Program-made: the position numbers and the translations under genes | Notes under the pieces: generated by a model | Seen by the model: only the letters and a program-made list of their open reading frames with translations | Databases searched by the model: none | What the model was told of the DNA's origin: nothing | Assembly (NCBI RefSeq): GCF_009709555.1 | Contig: NZ_WJBG01000161.1 | Span: 124,001 to 188,000 of the forward strand | Direction of reading: 5' to 3' | From: Streptomyces blattellae | GTDB taxonomy: Bacteria; Actinomycetota; Actinomycetes; Streptomycetales; Streptomycetaceae | DNA: 64,000 bases | In this document: in pieces, positions 16,198-23,925 of the stretch | Layout: each line of letters begins with the position of its first letter | Position numbering within the stretch: position 1 is the first letter of the stretch

Positions 16198-17315
16198 CGT
16201 GTTGCCTCCTTCATTCCGTGCTGGCAGTAGTGGTGCAGTGGTGCCTTCGCCTTCTGGAAGACCTTCGCCATCGGCCGGCAGACCCGACAGGAGTCGGAGA
16301 GCTGACAGCCGGTGCATCCTCCGGTGCGAAGCATCAGGGACTCGGCGATACCGCCGAGCCGGGCGAGTCCTTCCACGCCTTCGGCGATCAGGTCGACGTT
16401 CGGTTCCCGGCCGACCTTGCAGATGGACGCGCGGCCGAACGGGTCGGTGTGGAAGAACGTGACGCCGGCGGGGCAGCCGGTGAACGGTGCCCTGTGGGTG
16501 AGGTGTTCGGGTGACTGCGACGGCAGCGGCTCGGCGGTGCCGTGGATCGTCGGGGACAGGTTCGCGTACTCGCGGAACGGCAGGGCGAGCCGCTTTGCCC
16601 ACGCGCGCATCGCGTCGGCCTCATGCGCGTTCTGCCGCGTGATGATCAGACTCAGGTCGAGGTTCAGCCCGGCACTGACGGCCTTCTCCAGGCCTACCGT
16701 GAACCGGTCGAAGGCGCCCCGGTTGCGGGTCACCTTGTCGTACGTGCCGGCCGTCGCGCCGTACACGCTGAGCGACATCTTCGACGGCGGCAGCCGGGTC
16801 AGCAGCCCTAGGACGTGGGGCTTGTGCAGGCGGGAGCCGTTCGACAGCACCTCCACCTGCATCCCCAACGCGTGCGCGTACTCGTACGCCTCGGGAAAGT
16901 CCGGATCGATCAGCGGTTCGCCGCCGGTCATCTGGAGCCAGATCACCCCGGCCGCCGCCATGACCTGAAGCAGCCGCCGTTTCCCGGCCATGTCCAGGCC
17001 CTCGAACCGTTTCTCGCCGAGATAGCACATCACGCAGTCGTAGTCACAGCCGAGGTTGATTTCCCAGGTGGCGCGGCTGAACTCGTACGGGCCTGGCTCT
17101 CGGACCAGGACGGTACCGGCGGCGCAGCGCCCGGTGAGGTCGATACCCCAGGCGCGGCTGACGGCGTCGGTCAGCCACCGGGGGATCACGTCGCCGTCCG
17201 AGACAGCAGCCCGGAGCTGAGCGAACTTCGCCGCTGGGATCTTCACGGCCTTGGGGCTTCCCGGCCGCAGGACCAGGTGGTCAGTCTGGAACGGGCTTGC
17301 GATCAGATCGTGCAC
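16194..17315 (-). CDS. Radical SAM/SPASM peptide maturase
   Basis: A 373-residue radical SAM enzyme. GTG at 17315 is chosen because AGGAGG lies just upstream. The cluster motif is CDYDCVMC (Cys90, Cys94, Cys97), followed by the GGEP SAM-binding motif at 131-134. The C-terminal third is a SPASM domain binding two auxiliary clusters: Cys281, twelve residues, Gly, four residues, Cys299, then CTGCQLSDSCRVC (334, 337, 343, 346) and Cys364. SPASM enzymes typically crosslink or oxidise ribosomal peptides. The first 80 residues do not show an obvious PqqD-like recognition domain. The stop overlaps the start of the 46-residue peptide, the likely substrate. All metal ligands are present, so it looks active. 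The reaction is not predictable from sequence alone. Confidence 0.9.
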   Translation of the reverse strand: MHDLIASPFQTDHLVLRPGSPKAVKIPAAKFAQLRAAVSDGDVIPRWLTDAVSRAWGIDLTGRCAAGTVLVREPGPYEFSRATWEINLGCDYDCVMCYLGEKRFEGLDMAGKRRLLQVMAAAGVIWLQMTGGEPLIDPDFPEAYEYAHALGMQVEVLSNGSRLHKPHVLGLLTRLPPSKMSLSVYGATAGTYDKVTRNRGAFDRFTVGLEKAVSAGLNLDLSLIITRQNAHEADAMRAWAKRLALPFREYANLSPTIHGTAEPLPSQSPEHLTHRAPFTGCPAGVTFFHTDPFGRASICKVGREPNVDLIAEGVEGLARLGGIAESLMLRTGGCTGCQLSDSCRVCRPMAKVFQKAKAPLHHYCQHGMKEATR

Positions 17316-17393
17316 AGTTCCTCCTGTGTCGACTCGGTTCCCGGTCGCACCCCGGCCGGGGCTTGTGGGCGCTGCCCTCCCCTGGGAAGAAGG

Positions 17394-17465
17394 GCGGAGC
17401 GGGCGGCCCGTGTGGGGCCCCCGGCGGATGACCGGCGTCAGAGCGGGGGCCACCCGCTCCTCCGC
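17394..17465 (-). terminator. Nested GC hairpin between two island operons
   Basis: The arms around 17394-17406 and 17450-17465 pair with a three-base bulge, and an inner pair (17412-17423 with 17444-17453) nests inside. A 12-base palindrome lies nearby at 17350-17361. They fill the roughly 300-base gap (17316-17619) between the CxxC-protein gene and the radical SAM gene and probably separate two transcripts. No gene was seen in this gap. Confidence 0.5.
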
Positions 17466-17619
17466 CTCCCTCGGGGTGGGACGCGGAGTCGTCGTGCCGT
17501 CCCGGACCTGCGGGCGGGCGTGGGAGTGGTGCCCGCGACCCGGGACGGAGTTGGACCGGCGGGGCGCGGGCTCACGGGCATCCGCACCCCGCCGGGGTCT
17601 GGTGGGGGTGGAGCGGCAG

Positions 17620-18033
17620 TCAACGCGGGCCCCCTGGCCCTGGAGGCAGGGTGCACGTATGGGCGCAGGCCCACAGGCGAAACAGCCTCCCGCGGTGGCG
17701 TACGTCGCCCAGGACACGGCCGGAGGCCCCCAAGTACGCGCTGCACAGGGCGCATTCCATGGCCATCTGCTGACGCGCGTTCAGGTCGGTGAACTTCGGC
17801 AGGGGTGGCAGCGGCCCCGGGGCAGGCTCGGTGGTCGTGAAGGGCGCGCGCTGGGGATGCGGGTGCGGTGCAGGAACCTGCTGCACGGGCTGGATCGGGT
17901 GCACGGGCTGTACGGGCTGTATCGAAGGAGCGGGGGCGGGGTCCTGGGGCTGCCCGCCGGCGGGAAGCGCGTTCTGTGCAGTGGTGCGGCCCTGGGTGAG
18001 GTTGGCGGCGGCCTGTCCCGTGGTCATCGGCAT
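17620..18033 (-). CDS. Small Pro/Gln-rich protein with CxxC...CxxxC (zinc-ribbon-like) end
   Basis: A 137-residue protein of unknown function. Residues 28-78 are a low-complexity Pro/Gln/Val/His region made of repeats such as PVQPV and HPIQPVQ. The C-terminal 50 residues are ordered and carry two cysteine pairs, Cys94/Cys97 (ECALC) and Cys123/Cys127 (WACAHTC), that could bind zinc. It starts 3 bases after the stop of the ATPase gene, so the two are co-transcribed and probably translationally linked. Its association with a histidine-kinase-like ATPase next to HTH and TPR regulators is a common Streptomyces arrangement, which suggests a regulatory role; that is inference. Confidence 0.6.
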   Translation of the reverse strand: MPMTTGQAAANLTQGRTTAQNALPAGGQPQDPAPAPSIQPVQPVHPIQPVQQVPAPHPHPQRAPFTTTEPAPGPLPPLPKFTDLNARQQMAMECALCSAYLGASGRVLGDVRHRGRLFRLWACAHTCTLPPGPGGPR

Positions 18034-18036
18034 GGG

Positions 18037-18474
18037 CTATTCCTTGGTGGTGAGTTCGGACCAGACCCGCTTGCCCCACGGGCGGCGGTGCGGGCCCAAC
18101 TGGTCGTAGCCCCACCGGTCGGAGAGCGCGTCGACCAGGACCAGGCCGCGGCCGGACACGTCGCCGTCTCCCGGCTTGCCCAGCTCGGGCGTGCGGCGCG
18201 GGGCACGGTCTACCACGGCGAGGTACACACGGTCATCGCTCGGCCGGTCCACGATGACCCGCACCGTGGGACCCCAGGCGTGCCGGACCGCGTTGGAGGC
18301 CAGCTCCGACACCACCAGGGCCGCCGCCTCCGCCGTCTCGTCGGGCAGACCCCAGGCGGCACAGGCGGTGACGGCCAGGCGGCGCGCTATGGCGGCTGTC
18401 TCCTCGGTGCGCGGGTGGGTCTCGCTGTAGCCGGGGTGCCCCTTGGCGCGGGGCCGTACGGTCGCCATGGTCAC
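18037..18474 (-). CDS. ATP-binding anti-sigma-type regulator (HATPase_c, RsbW/SpoIIAB-like)
   Basis: A 145-residue GHKL ATPase domain standing alone. The N box reads LVVSELASNAVRHAWG, and the G1 region is VDRAPRRTPELGKPGDGDVSGRGL, close to the canonical DxGxG and GRGL boxes. Single-domain proteins of this type in Streptomyces act as anti-sigma factors or partners of DUF397/HTH proteins. It starts with GTG overlapping the preceding TGA (GTGA). It belongs to a three-gene minus-strand operon (small protein, ATPase, CxxC protein) divergent from the HTH/TPR regulator. Confidence 0.85.
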   Translation of the reverse strand: MTMATVRPRAKGHPGYSETHPRTEETAAIARRLAVTACAAWGLPDETAEAAALVVSELASNAVRHAWGPTVRVIVDRPSDDRVYLAVVDRAPRRTPELGKPGDGDVSGRGLVLVDALSDRWGYDQLGPHRRPWGKRVWSELTTKE

Positions 18475-18656
18475 GCCGCGCCCCCGAGATCGAGGTACAC
18501 CCGCAACCTGGGGGTGGTCCAGCGGGCCGGATCGCCGTGCCGCTGAGCATAGGCGCGGGCGTGCTCGTTTATCGGCCGCGAGTGTGCGGCGACCGGCGCG
18601 GCCGTCGTGGTCCTGGTGATGCTCGCGGGGTGGGGCTCCTGGGTCGTGTGGGTCAT
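18471..18656 (-). CDS. Small hypothetical protein, 61 residues
   Basis: A short Thr/Ala/Pro-rich protein ending RWTTPRLRVYLDLGGAA. ATG at 18656 is preferred, with GAGGCAG upstream; a longer frame reaches 18737. It overlaps the ATPase gene by four bases, so it is the first gene of that operon. I do not recognise a family. About 260 bases separate it from the divergent HTH/TPR gene, which must hold both promoters. Confidence 0.55.
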   Translation of the reverse strand: MTHTTQEPHPASITRTTTAAPVAAHSRPINEHARAYAQRHGDPARWTTPRLRVYLDLGGAA

Positions 18657-18915
18657 CGCTCTGCCTCGCGCTTGCGTCGGCTCAACAGGGGTCGGCGGCC
18701 CCGGCAAGGGGGACATGCGCGAGGCCGCCAACCTCACGGGGGAGCCCTAAGAACACCGGACGACAGCGGGCGGTTCGAGGACACGAAGCGGCCATCCAGC
18801 GGCCATTCAGCGGCCCTCGGGGCGGCGAACGCCGTCGGATTCCCCATCACCCCGTGCACGTCAAGCCAGTTGGGCCATACGTTGGGTGACGGAAGCACAC
18901 GCATCAGGGGGACTG

Positions 18916-20229
18916 ATGGCGAGAAAGCCCGGAAACGAGAAGCTGTTCGCGGCACGCCTGTCGAAAGGCTGGTTCAGCCAGGAGCGGGCAGCCGAAGGCG
19001 TCACCGACGCCGGGAAAGACGCGCTGCGCGACAGCAGTTTCGCGGTCAGCGTCCGGACTTACCGGCGGTGGGAGTCGGATTCTCCTGGGTGGCCTCAGCC
19101 GGACTACGCGACCGCGCTGCGGGCCGCGTTCGGGCGGGGGCCGGATCACCTGGGGTTCGTGCCGCCGACAGATCTGGGGGTTGACGTCCCTGCTGATTAC
19201 CAGGAGATCATCCCGCCTGTGAAACGTCGTACCTTCACGGCCGGGGTCGGTGCCGCTGTCGGCCTGCCCTGGCTCGCACCGTCCCCCGCCTCCGCCCAGC
19301 CGTCCGACCGGTCCGAAATCAGGATCGGCGCGGACGACATCGACATGTTGCAGGCCACGGCCGCCGATCTCGACGCCATCGACCAGAGATTCGGCGGTGA
19401 CCGGCTGTGGCGCGCGGCCCGCTCACATCTGATGTGGGTGCACTATCTGATCGATGTCGGCGTTTACACGGGCGATGTCGAGCAGGAGCTGCGGCAGATC
19501 GCCGGTCAGCTCACCACGTCTCTGGGCTGGTTCTGCTACGACGCCGACCAGCAGGACGAAGCCCGCACGTACTTTTCCGAGGCCCTGAATACCGCGCTGC
19601 TGACGCAGGACGAGCCGCTTGCGACGCGGACCCTGTCCAACATGGCCCGTCAGTCCGTCGACCTGCGCAAGCCCCGTGAAGCCGTGCGGTTCGCGCGGCT
19701 CGCCGAGCAACACGCTGCCGCCTGGGCTGCGCCGCCCCGGGTGGCCGCGCTGCTGGCTATCCGGGCCGCCCAGGGCTACGCCAAGATGCGTGATGAGATG
19801 AACGCCTCCGCCGCGATCAAGCGGGCATGGCGGGCGTTCGACCAAGGGCCCAGCGACCGCGACCCGGAATGGTCGCTGTTCCTTAACGAGGCCGAACTTG
19901 TCTGCCTGGAAGGCATGTGCCGGTCCGATCTCGGACAGCACCGCCGCGCGGTGAAACTTCTGGACCGGTCGGCCCGCCTTCAGGACATCGAGCACTCACG
20001 CAACCGGGGCATGTGCCTTGCCCGGCTCGCCGGGGCGGCTATCCAGGAACAGGACCTTGATCACACCGTAGCCGCCGCCCGCGAGTCCCTGCGCCTGATC
20101 GACGGCGGCATGACCTCCACCCGCAACCGCCGGCAACTCACCGTCGTCCGCGACGGGCTCAAGCCGTACCGGAAGGCCAGCGGAGAGGCGCGCGAGACGA
20201 TCGAGCTGCTAGACCTGCACATCGCCTGA
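18916..20229 (+). CDS. HTH/TPR transcriptional regulator (XRE-like, Streptomyces type)
   Basis: A 437-residue protein. The first 90 residues form a DNA-binding region (KLFAARLSKGWFSQERAAEG, then RTYRRWESDSPGWPQPDYAT). Next comes RRTFTAGVGAAVGLPWLAP, a twin-Arg/hydrophobic stretch that Streptomyces regulators of this kind often carry. The C-terminal 270 residues are helical TPR-like repeats, for example EARTYFSEALNTALLT and AVKLLDRSARLQD. ATG at 18916 follows AGGGGGAC. It is divergent from the ATPase operon and is probably the island's regulator, sensing a peptide or partner protein through its repeats. Confidence 0.85.
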   Translation: MARKPGNEKLFAARLSKGWFSQERAAEGVTDAGKDALRDSSFAVSVRTYRRWESDSPGWPQPDYATALRAAFGRGPDHLGFVPPTDLGVDVPADYQEIIPPVKRRTFTAGVGAAVGLPWLAPSPASAQPSDRSEIRIGADDIDMLQATAADLDAIDQRFGGDRLWRAARSHLMWVHYLIDVGVYTGDVEQELRQIAGQLTTSLGWFCYDADQQDEARTYFSEALNTALLTQDEPLATRTLSNMARQSVDLRKPREAVRFARLAEQHAAAWAAPPRVAALLAIRAAQGYAKMRDEMNASAAIKRAWRAFDQGPSDRDPEWSLFLNEAELVCLEGMCRSDLGQHRRAVKLLDRSARLQDIEHSRNRGMCLARLAGAAIQEQDLDHTVAAARESLRLIDGGMTSTRNRRQLTVVRDGLKPYRKASGEARETIELLDLHIA

Positions 20230-20256
20230 CCCGCACCGGAAAGGGACGACCACGGC

Positions 20257-20823
20257 ATGCCCACACACACCCCGCACCTGACGCTGCGCCGCCACACCCC
20301 GGAGGCGTCGAAGGACATCGCGGATGACCTGATCGCCGTGTACGCGGAGGTCTACAACACACCACCGTACGCGGGTGATCCGTTTTTCGCCGTGCCCACC
20401 TACATCAACCGCCTGCATGCCGCGTTCGGCATGCCCGGCTACGAGACCGTCACCGCACACCTGGACGACGGCACCCTTGCCGGGTACGTCCACGGCGTCA
20501 CCCTCGACCCCGAACGCGCCTGGTGGGCATCACTGGGCGACGCGCGGCCGGTCGAGGTGGTCAAGGCCGCCGAGCGCGGTGAGGTGTTCTGGTTGCGAGA
20601 GCTGATGGTGCTGCCCCAGCACGGGAATCAGGGCATCGGCCGACGGCTGCACGACGAGATGGTTACCGGACGCACGGAGCCGTGGACCACTCTTACGTGC
20701 ATCATCGACAACGAGCCCGCCCGCTCCGCTTACCCGCGATGGGGGTACGAGGTCATCGGCCGTATCAAGCACGCGCCGGAATCCCCGGAGTATGACGCGA
20801 TGATCCTGCGACCCGCAGCCTGA
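20257..20823 (+). CDS. GNAT-family N-acetyltransferase
   Basis: A 188-residue acetyltransferase. The acetyl-CoA-binding motif reads LMVLPQHGNQGIGRRLHDEM (R/Q-x-x-G-x-G type), preceded by the WLREL strand. The C-terminal YPRWGYEVIGRIKHAPESPEYDAM segment is typical of the family. It follows the HTH/TPR gene by 27 bases with an AAAGGGACG ribosome site and ends just before a strong terminator. Its target is unknown; in this setting it could acetylate a peptide or small molecule. Confidence 0.85.
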   Translation: MPTHTPHLTLRRHTPEASKDIADDLIAVYAEVYNTPPYAGDPFFAVPTYINRLHAAFGMPGYETVTAHLDDGTLAGYVHGVTLDPERAWWASLGDARPVEVVKAAERGEVFWLRELMVLPQHGNQGIGRRLHDEMVTGRTEPWTTLTCIIDNEPARSAYPRWGYEVIGRIKHAPESPEYDAMILRPAA

Positions 20824-20871
20824 CCCCGCACTACTAGGCGGCCCGTCCCTCGCCGGACGCTGTTGGTTTAT

Positions 20872-20904
20872 TCCGCCCCGCTGGATCTCATCCAGCGGGG
20901 CGGA
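20872..20904. terminator. 15-bp perfect hairpin after the acetyltransferase
   Basis: Perfect 15-bp stem (20872-20886 with 20890-20904) and a 3-base loop. It also covers the stop codon of the transposase remnant on the other strand, so it may have begun as the end of that mobile element and now serve as a bidirectional terminator. Confidence 0.8.
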
Positions 20905-21026
20905 GTGCTGCGAAGGGCGAAACGCGGGTCTTGGCGTGTGGTCTGCCGGTGAGCCAGGCATCGATGCGGGCGAGGTTGACGGTGGCGCCGGTGAAGTGGC
21001 GCTGCAACCGGGTCTTGGCGAGGCCG
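20888..21026 (-). pseudogene. C-terminal remnant of an IS-type (IS1182/IS5-like) transposase
   Basis: The minus strand reads about 46 residues: GLAKTRLQRHFTGATVNLAR, then RIDAWLTGRPHAKTRVSPFA and a stop. The GLxKTRLQ...AxxxNLxRLDAWxTG...KTR ending is the usual C-terminus of Streptomyces IS1182/IS5-group transposases. Everything upstream of it is missing. The break lies 5 bases from the operator pair at 21031-21062. It marks the right edge of the accessory island. Confidence 0.7.
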
Positions 21027-21030
21027 CAAC

Positions 21031-21062
21031 AACTCTGTCGACGAAATATTGTCTACAGTATG
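21031..21062. promoter_or_regulatory. Candidate oxalate-regulon GntR operator pair (site A)
   Basis: Two 15-base sites face each other: 21048-21062 reads ATTGTCTACAGTATG, and 21031-21045 is the complement of TTCGTCGACAGAGTT. Both fit TTYGTCKACWGTMTR, also found before the GntR gene (23851) and the oxalyl-CoA decarboxylase gene (53552). The pattern T-x-GT-x2-AC-x-G is close to FCD-type GntR operators. It lies about 150 bases before the OFA transporter. Confidence 0.6.
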
Positions 21063-21213
21063 GAGGTTGGGCCAGCAAGGGTTCGCGCAGGAACCAGAAC
21101 CGGCCACCTGCGACCACTGATCTGCGACCGTTCGTCGCGCCCTGGATACCGCTCACCGCATACGGTCGACTCGGCGCCTTTTCAACTACCCCCGTTCTCT
21201 CTACCGTTCGATC

Positions 21214-22551
21214 ATGAGTCCCCCAGTCGCCCCCGCAGGCTGGAGCCGCTGGCTCGTGCCACCAGCCGCTCTCTCGGTCCATCTCTCCATCGGCCAGGCC
21301 TACGCCTGGAGCGTGTTCAAGCCACCGCTCGAATCCGCGCTCGGCCTCAGCGGCACCCAGAGCGCGCTGCCCTTCCAGCTCGGCATCGTGATGCTCGGTC
21401 TGTCGGCCGCGTTCGGCGGCACGCTCGTGGAGCGCAACGGACCGCGCTGGGCGATGACCGTGGCGCTGGTGTGCTTCTCGTCCGGTTTCCTGCTCTCCGC
21501 GCTGGGCGCGGCGACCGAGCAGTACTGGCTGATCGTCCTCGGCTACGGCTTCGTCGGCGGGATCGGCCTCGGCATCGGCTACATCTCACCCGTCTCGACG
21601 CTGATCAAGTGGTTCCCCGACCGGCCGGGCATGGCCACCGGCATCGCCATCATGGGCTTCGGCGGCGGCGCGCTGATCGCCTCACCCTGGTCGGCGCAGA
21701 TGCTGGAGTCGTTCGGCAGCGACAGCTCCGGGATCGCGCTCGCGTTCCTGGTGCACGGGCTGTCGTACTGCGTGTTCATGCTGCTGGGCGTCATGCTGGT
21801 GCGGGTGCCGCGCACCGAGAAACCGGTCGAGGGCGCACCGGCCGCCCTCCAGGGGCCGCAGGTCTCCGCCAACAACGCGATCCGCACCCCGCAGTTCTGG
21901 TGTCTGTGGGTCGTGCTCTGTATGAACGTGACCGCGGGTATCGGCATCCTGGAGAAGGCCGCCCCGATGATCACGGACTTCTTCGCGGACACCTCGGCGC
22001 CGGTCTCGGCGACGGCCGCCGCGGGCTTCGTCGCCCTGCTGTCGGCCGCCAACATGGCGGGCCGCATCGGCTGGTCGTCCACGTCCGACCTGATCGGACG
22101 CAAGAACATGTACCGCGTCTATCTCGGCGTCGGTGCGTCGATGTACGGACTGCTCGCGCTGTTCGGCGACTCGTCCAAGACGCTGTTCGTGCTGTCCGCG
22201 CTGGTGATCCTCTCCTTCTACGGCGGCGGCTTCGCCACCGTCCCCGCCTACCTGAAGGACCTCTTCGGCACGTACCAGGTCGGCGCGATCCACGGGCGGC
22301 TGCTCACCGCCTGGTCCCTGGCCGGAGTCCTCGGCCCGCTGATCGTGAACTGGATCGCCGACCGGCAGGAGGAGGCCGGCAGGCACGGCTCGTCCCTGTA
22401 CGGGCTGTCCTTCGTCATCATGATCGGGCTGCTCGTCGTCGGCTTCATCGCCAACGAACTCGTCCGGCCCGTCCACCCCCGCCATCACATCCCCGCACCC
22501 ATCAACCAGGAGGCCGTCGATGTCCAGCGACAGCAGCCAGAGTCAGCCTGA
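21214..22551 (+). CDS. OFA-family (oxalate/formate antiporter type) MFS transporter
   Basis: A 445-residue major facilitator with twelve predicted membrane segments. It begins with the OFA-type GQAYAWSVFKPPLESALGLS and continues with GIGLGIGYISPVSTLIKWFPDRPGMATG, the family hallmark in helices 4-5. The OFA family includes OxlT, which exchanges oxalate for formate. Here the substrate is inferred from the oxalate genes elsewhere in the window and from a shared operator upstream. The short gene that follows overlaps its end and encodes a small partner. It is separate from, and shorter than, the two tandem OFA genes at 45-48 kb. Confidence 0.88.
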   Translation: MSPPVAPAGWSRWLVPPAALSVHLSIGQAYAWSVFKPPLESALGLSGTQSALPFQLGIVMLGLSAAFGGTLVERNGPRWAMTVALVCFSSGFLLSALGAATEQYWLIVLGYGFVGGIGLGIGYISPVSTLIKWFPDRPGMATGIAIMGFGGGALIASPWSAQMLESFGSDSSGIALAFLVHGLSYCVFMLLGVMLVRVPRTEKPVEGAPAALQGPQVSANNAIRTPQFWCLWVVLCMNVTAGIGILEKAAPMITDFFADTSAPVSATAAAGFVALLSAANMAGRIGWSSTSDLIGRKNMYRVYLGVGASMYGLLALFGDSSKTLFVLSALVILSFYGGGFATVPAYLKDLFGTYQVGAIHGRLLTAWSLAGVLGPLIVNWIADRQEEAGRHGSSLYGLSFVIMIGLLVVGFIANELVRPVHPRHHIPAPINQEAVDVQRQQPESA

Positions 22552-22654
22552 CCGGCGCGGGCTGATCGCCCTCGCCTGGCTGTGGGTGGGGGCGCCGCTC
22601 GCCTACGGCCTGTACGAACTCGTCCAAAAAGCGACGCAACTGTTCACCGGGTGA
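22520..22654 (+). CDS. 44-residue small subunit of the MFS/OFA transporter
   Basis: A 44-residue single-pass membrane peptide: a short polar start, then RRGLIALAWLWVGAPLAYGL as the membrane segment and YELVQKATQLFTG at the end. ATG at 22520 has AGGAGG eight bases upstream and lies inside the last 32 bases of the OFA gene, so translation is coupled. Many actinobacterial OFA transporters are followed by a one-helix protein of this kind, annotated as MFS transporter small subunit. It is easily missed by gene callers because of its length. Confidence 0.8.
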   Translation: MSSDSSQSQPDRRGLIALAWLWVGAPLAYGLYELVQKATQLFTG

Positions 22655-22669
22655 CTGTCCGGGAACGGT

Positions 22670-22714
22670 TCGGGCGTCCAGGGCCTGACAGAAGTCAACA
22701 ACCTGGACGCCCGA
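22670..22714 (+). terminator. 13-bp hairpin after the OFA operon
   Basis: Perfect 13-bp stem (22670-22682 with 22702-22714), 19-base loop, starting 16 bases after the small-subunit stop. It separates the OFA genes from the KAS III gene. Confidence 0.6.
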
Positions 22715-22802
22715 TTCCTGTGGCATCACCTGCCGCCGTACCCATGAGTCACTGATCAGACTGGTGGATCCCGCAACCCAAGGCACCCTAGGGGGACCAC
22801 CC

Positions 22803-23741
22803 ATGAACGGCTCGCGGATCGCCGCCGTCGGCCACTACCAGCCCGCCAACGTACTCACCAACGAGGACCTGGCGGGCATGGTCGACACCAGCGACGAGTG
22901 GATCACGACCCGGGTGGGCATCCGGACGCGCCACATCGCCGGTCCCGACGAGCCGGTGGACGAGCTGGCCTCGCACGCCGCCGCCAAGGCGCTCGCATCG
23001 GCGGGCCTCGCGCCCGCCGACATCGACCTGGTCCTCGTCGCCACGTCGACGGCTGTCGACCGCTCCCCGAACATGGCCGCCCGGGTCGCGGCCCGGCTGG
23101 GCATCCCCTCGCCCGCCGCCATGGACGTCAACGTCGTCTGCGCGGGCTTCACCCACGCGCTGGCCACGGCGGACCACGCCGTACGGGCGGGAGGGGCCGC
23201 ACGCGTCCTGGTCATCGGCGCCGACAAGATGTCCGCCGTCGCCGACTGGACCGACCGGAACACCTGCGTCCTCGTCGGCGACGGGGCGGGGGCCGCCGTC
23301 GTCGAGGCCGCGGCCGAGTCCGGGATCGGGCCGGTGCTGTGGGGCTCGGTGCCGGAGATGGGGCACGCCGTACGGATCGAGGGCACCCCCGCGCGGTTCG
23401 CGCAGGAGGGGCAGAGCGTCTACCGCTGGGCCACCACGAAGCTGCCGCCGATCGCCCGCAAGGCCTGCGAGAAGGCCGGGCTCGTGCCCGAGGACCTCGC
23501 CGCGGTCGTCCTCCACCAGGCCAACCTGCGCATCATCGAGCCGCTCGCCGAGAAGATCGGCGCGGTCAACGCGGTCGTCGCCCGCGATGTCGCCGAATCC
23601 GGCAACACCTCCGCCGCCAGCATCCCCCTCGCTCTCTCCAAGCTCGTCGAACAGGGCGCGATCTCCACCGGCGACCCGGTCCTGCTGTTCGGCTTCGGCG
23701 GCAATCTCTCCTACGCCGGACAGGTCGTCCGGTGCCCGTGA
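22803..23741 (+). CDS. 3-oxoacyl-ACP synthase III family protein (FabH-like)
   Basis: A 312-residue KAS III enzyme, condensing an acyl-CoA starter with malonyl-ACP or using a related thioester. The triad is visible: Cys in VNVVCAGFTHALA, His in VVLHQANLRI, and Asn in ESGNTSAASIP. The start SDEWITTRVGIRTRHI is typical. ATG at 22803 follows AGGGGGACC. It is an isolated extra copy with no ACP beside it, so a role in primary fatty acid synthesis is unlikely. It sits between the OFA gene and the GntR regulator. What it acylates is not known. Confidence 0.9.
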   Translation: MNGSRIAAVGHYQPANVLTNEDLAGMVDTSDEWITTRVGIRTRHIAGPDEPVDELASHAAAKALASAGLAPADIDLVLVATSTAVDRSPNMAARVAARLGIPSPAAMDVNVVCAGFTHALATADHAVRAGGAARVLVIGADKMSAVADWTDRNTCVLVGDGAGAAVVEAAAESGIGPVLWGSVPEMGHAVRIEGTPARFAQEGQSVYRWATTKLPPIARKACEKAGLVPEDLAAVVLHQANLRIIEPLAEKIGAVNAVVARDVAESGNTSAASIPLALSKLVEQGAISTGDPVLLFGFGGNLSYAGQVVRCP

Positions 23742-23850
23742 GCTGCGCCGACATCCGGGTGGGGCTTCGGACGCGGTTTTGGACGCGGCTTCGGGTGTCA
23801 CTCCGGGTGTGACGAGGTCAACTCCGCGTTGCCCTGGCCCCGGTGCGCCG

Positions 23851-23865
23851 TAGACTGTAGACGAA
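23851..23865. promoter_or_regulatory. Candidate oxalate-regulon GntR operator (site B)
   Basis: TAGACTGTAGACGAA is the complement of TTCGTCTACAGTCTA and matches the consensus shared with sites at 21031-21062 and 53552-53566. It lies 60 bases before the GntR gene, so the regulator would control itself. A weaker partly matching half follows to 23880. Confidence 0.6.
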
Positions 23866-23925
23866 AGACAATTCATACTCACGCTACGGCTGCTGTGCAC
23901 GGCCCTGCCGAGGAGGGGGACCGCG

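Noticed and set aside
16194..17717. 507-codon reading of the radical SAM gene starting at 17717
   Set aside because: The first 134 codons lie in a hairpin-rich spacer without homology; GTG at 17315 has a strong ribosome site.
14653..21026. Integrative element or prophage
   Set aside because: No integrase, no att repeats and no phage genes were found; only a transposase fragment at one edge and a broken gene at the other.
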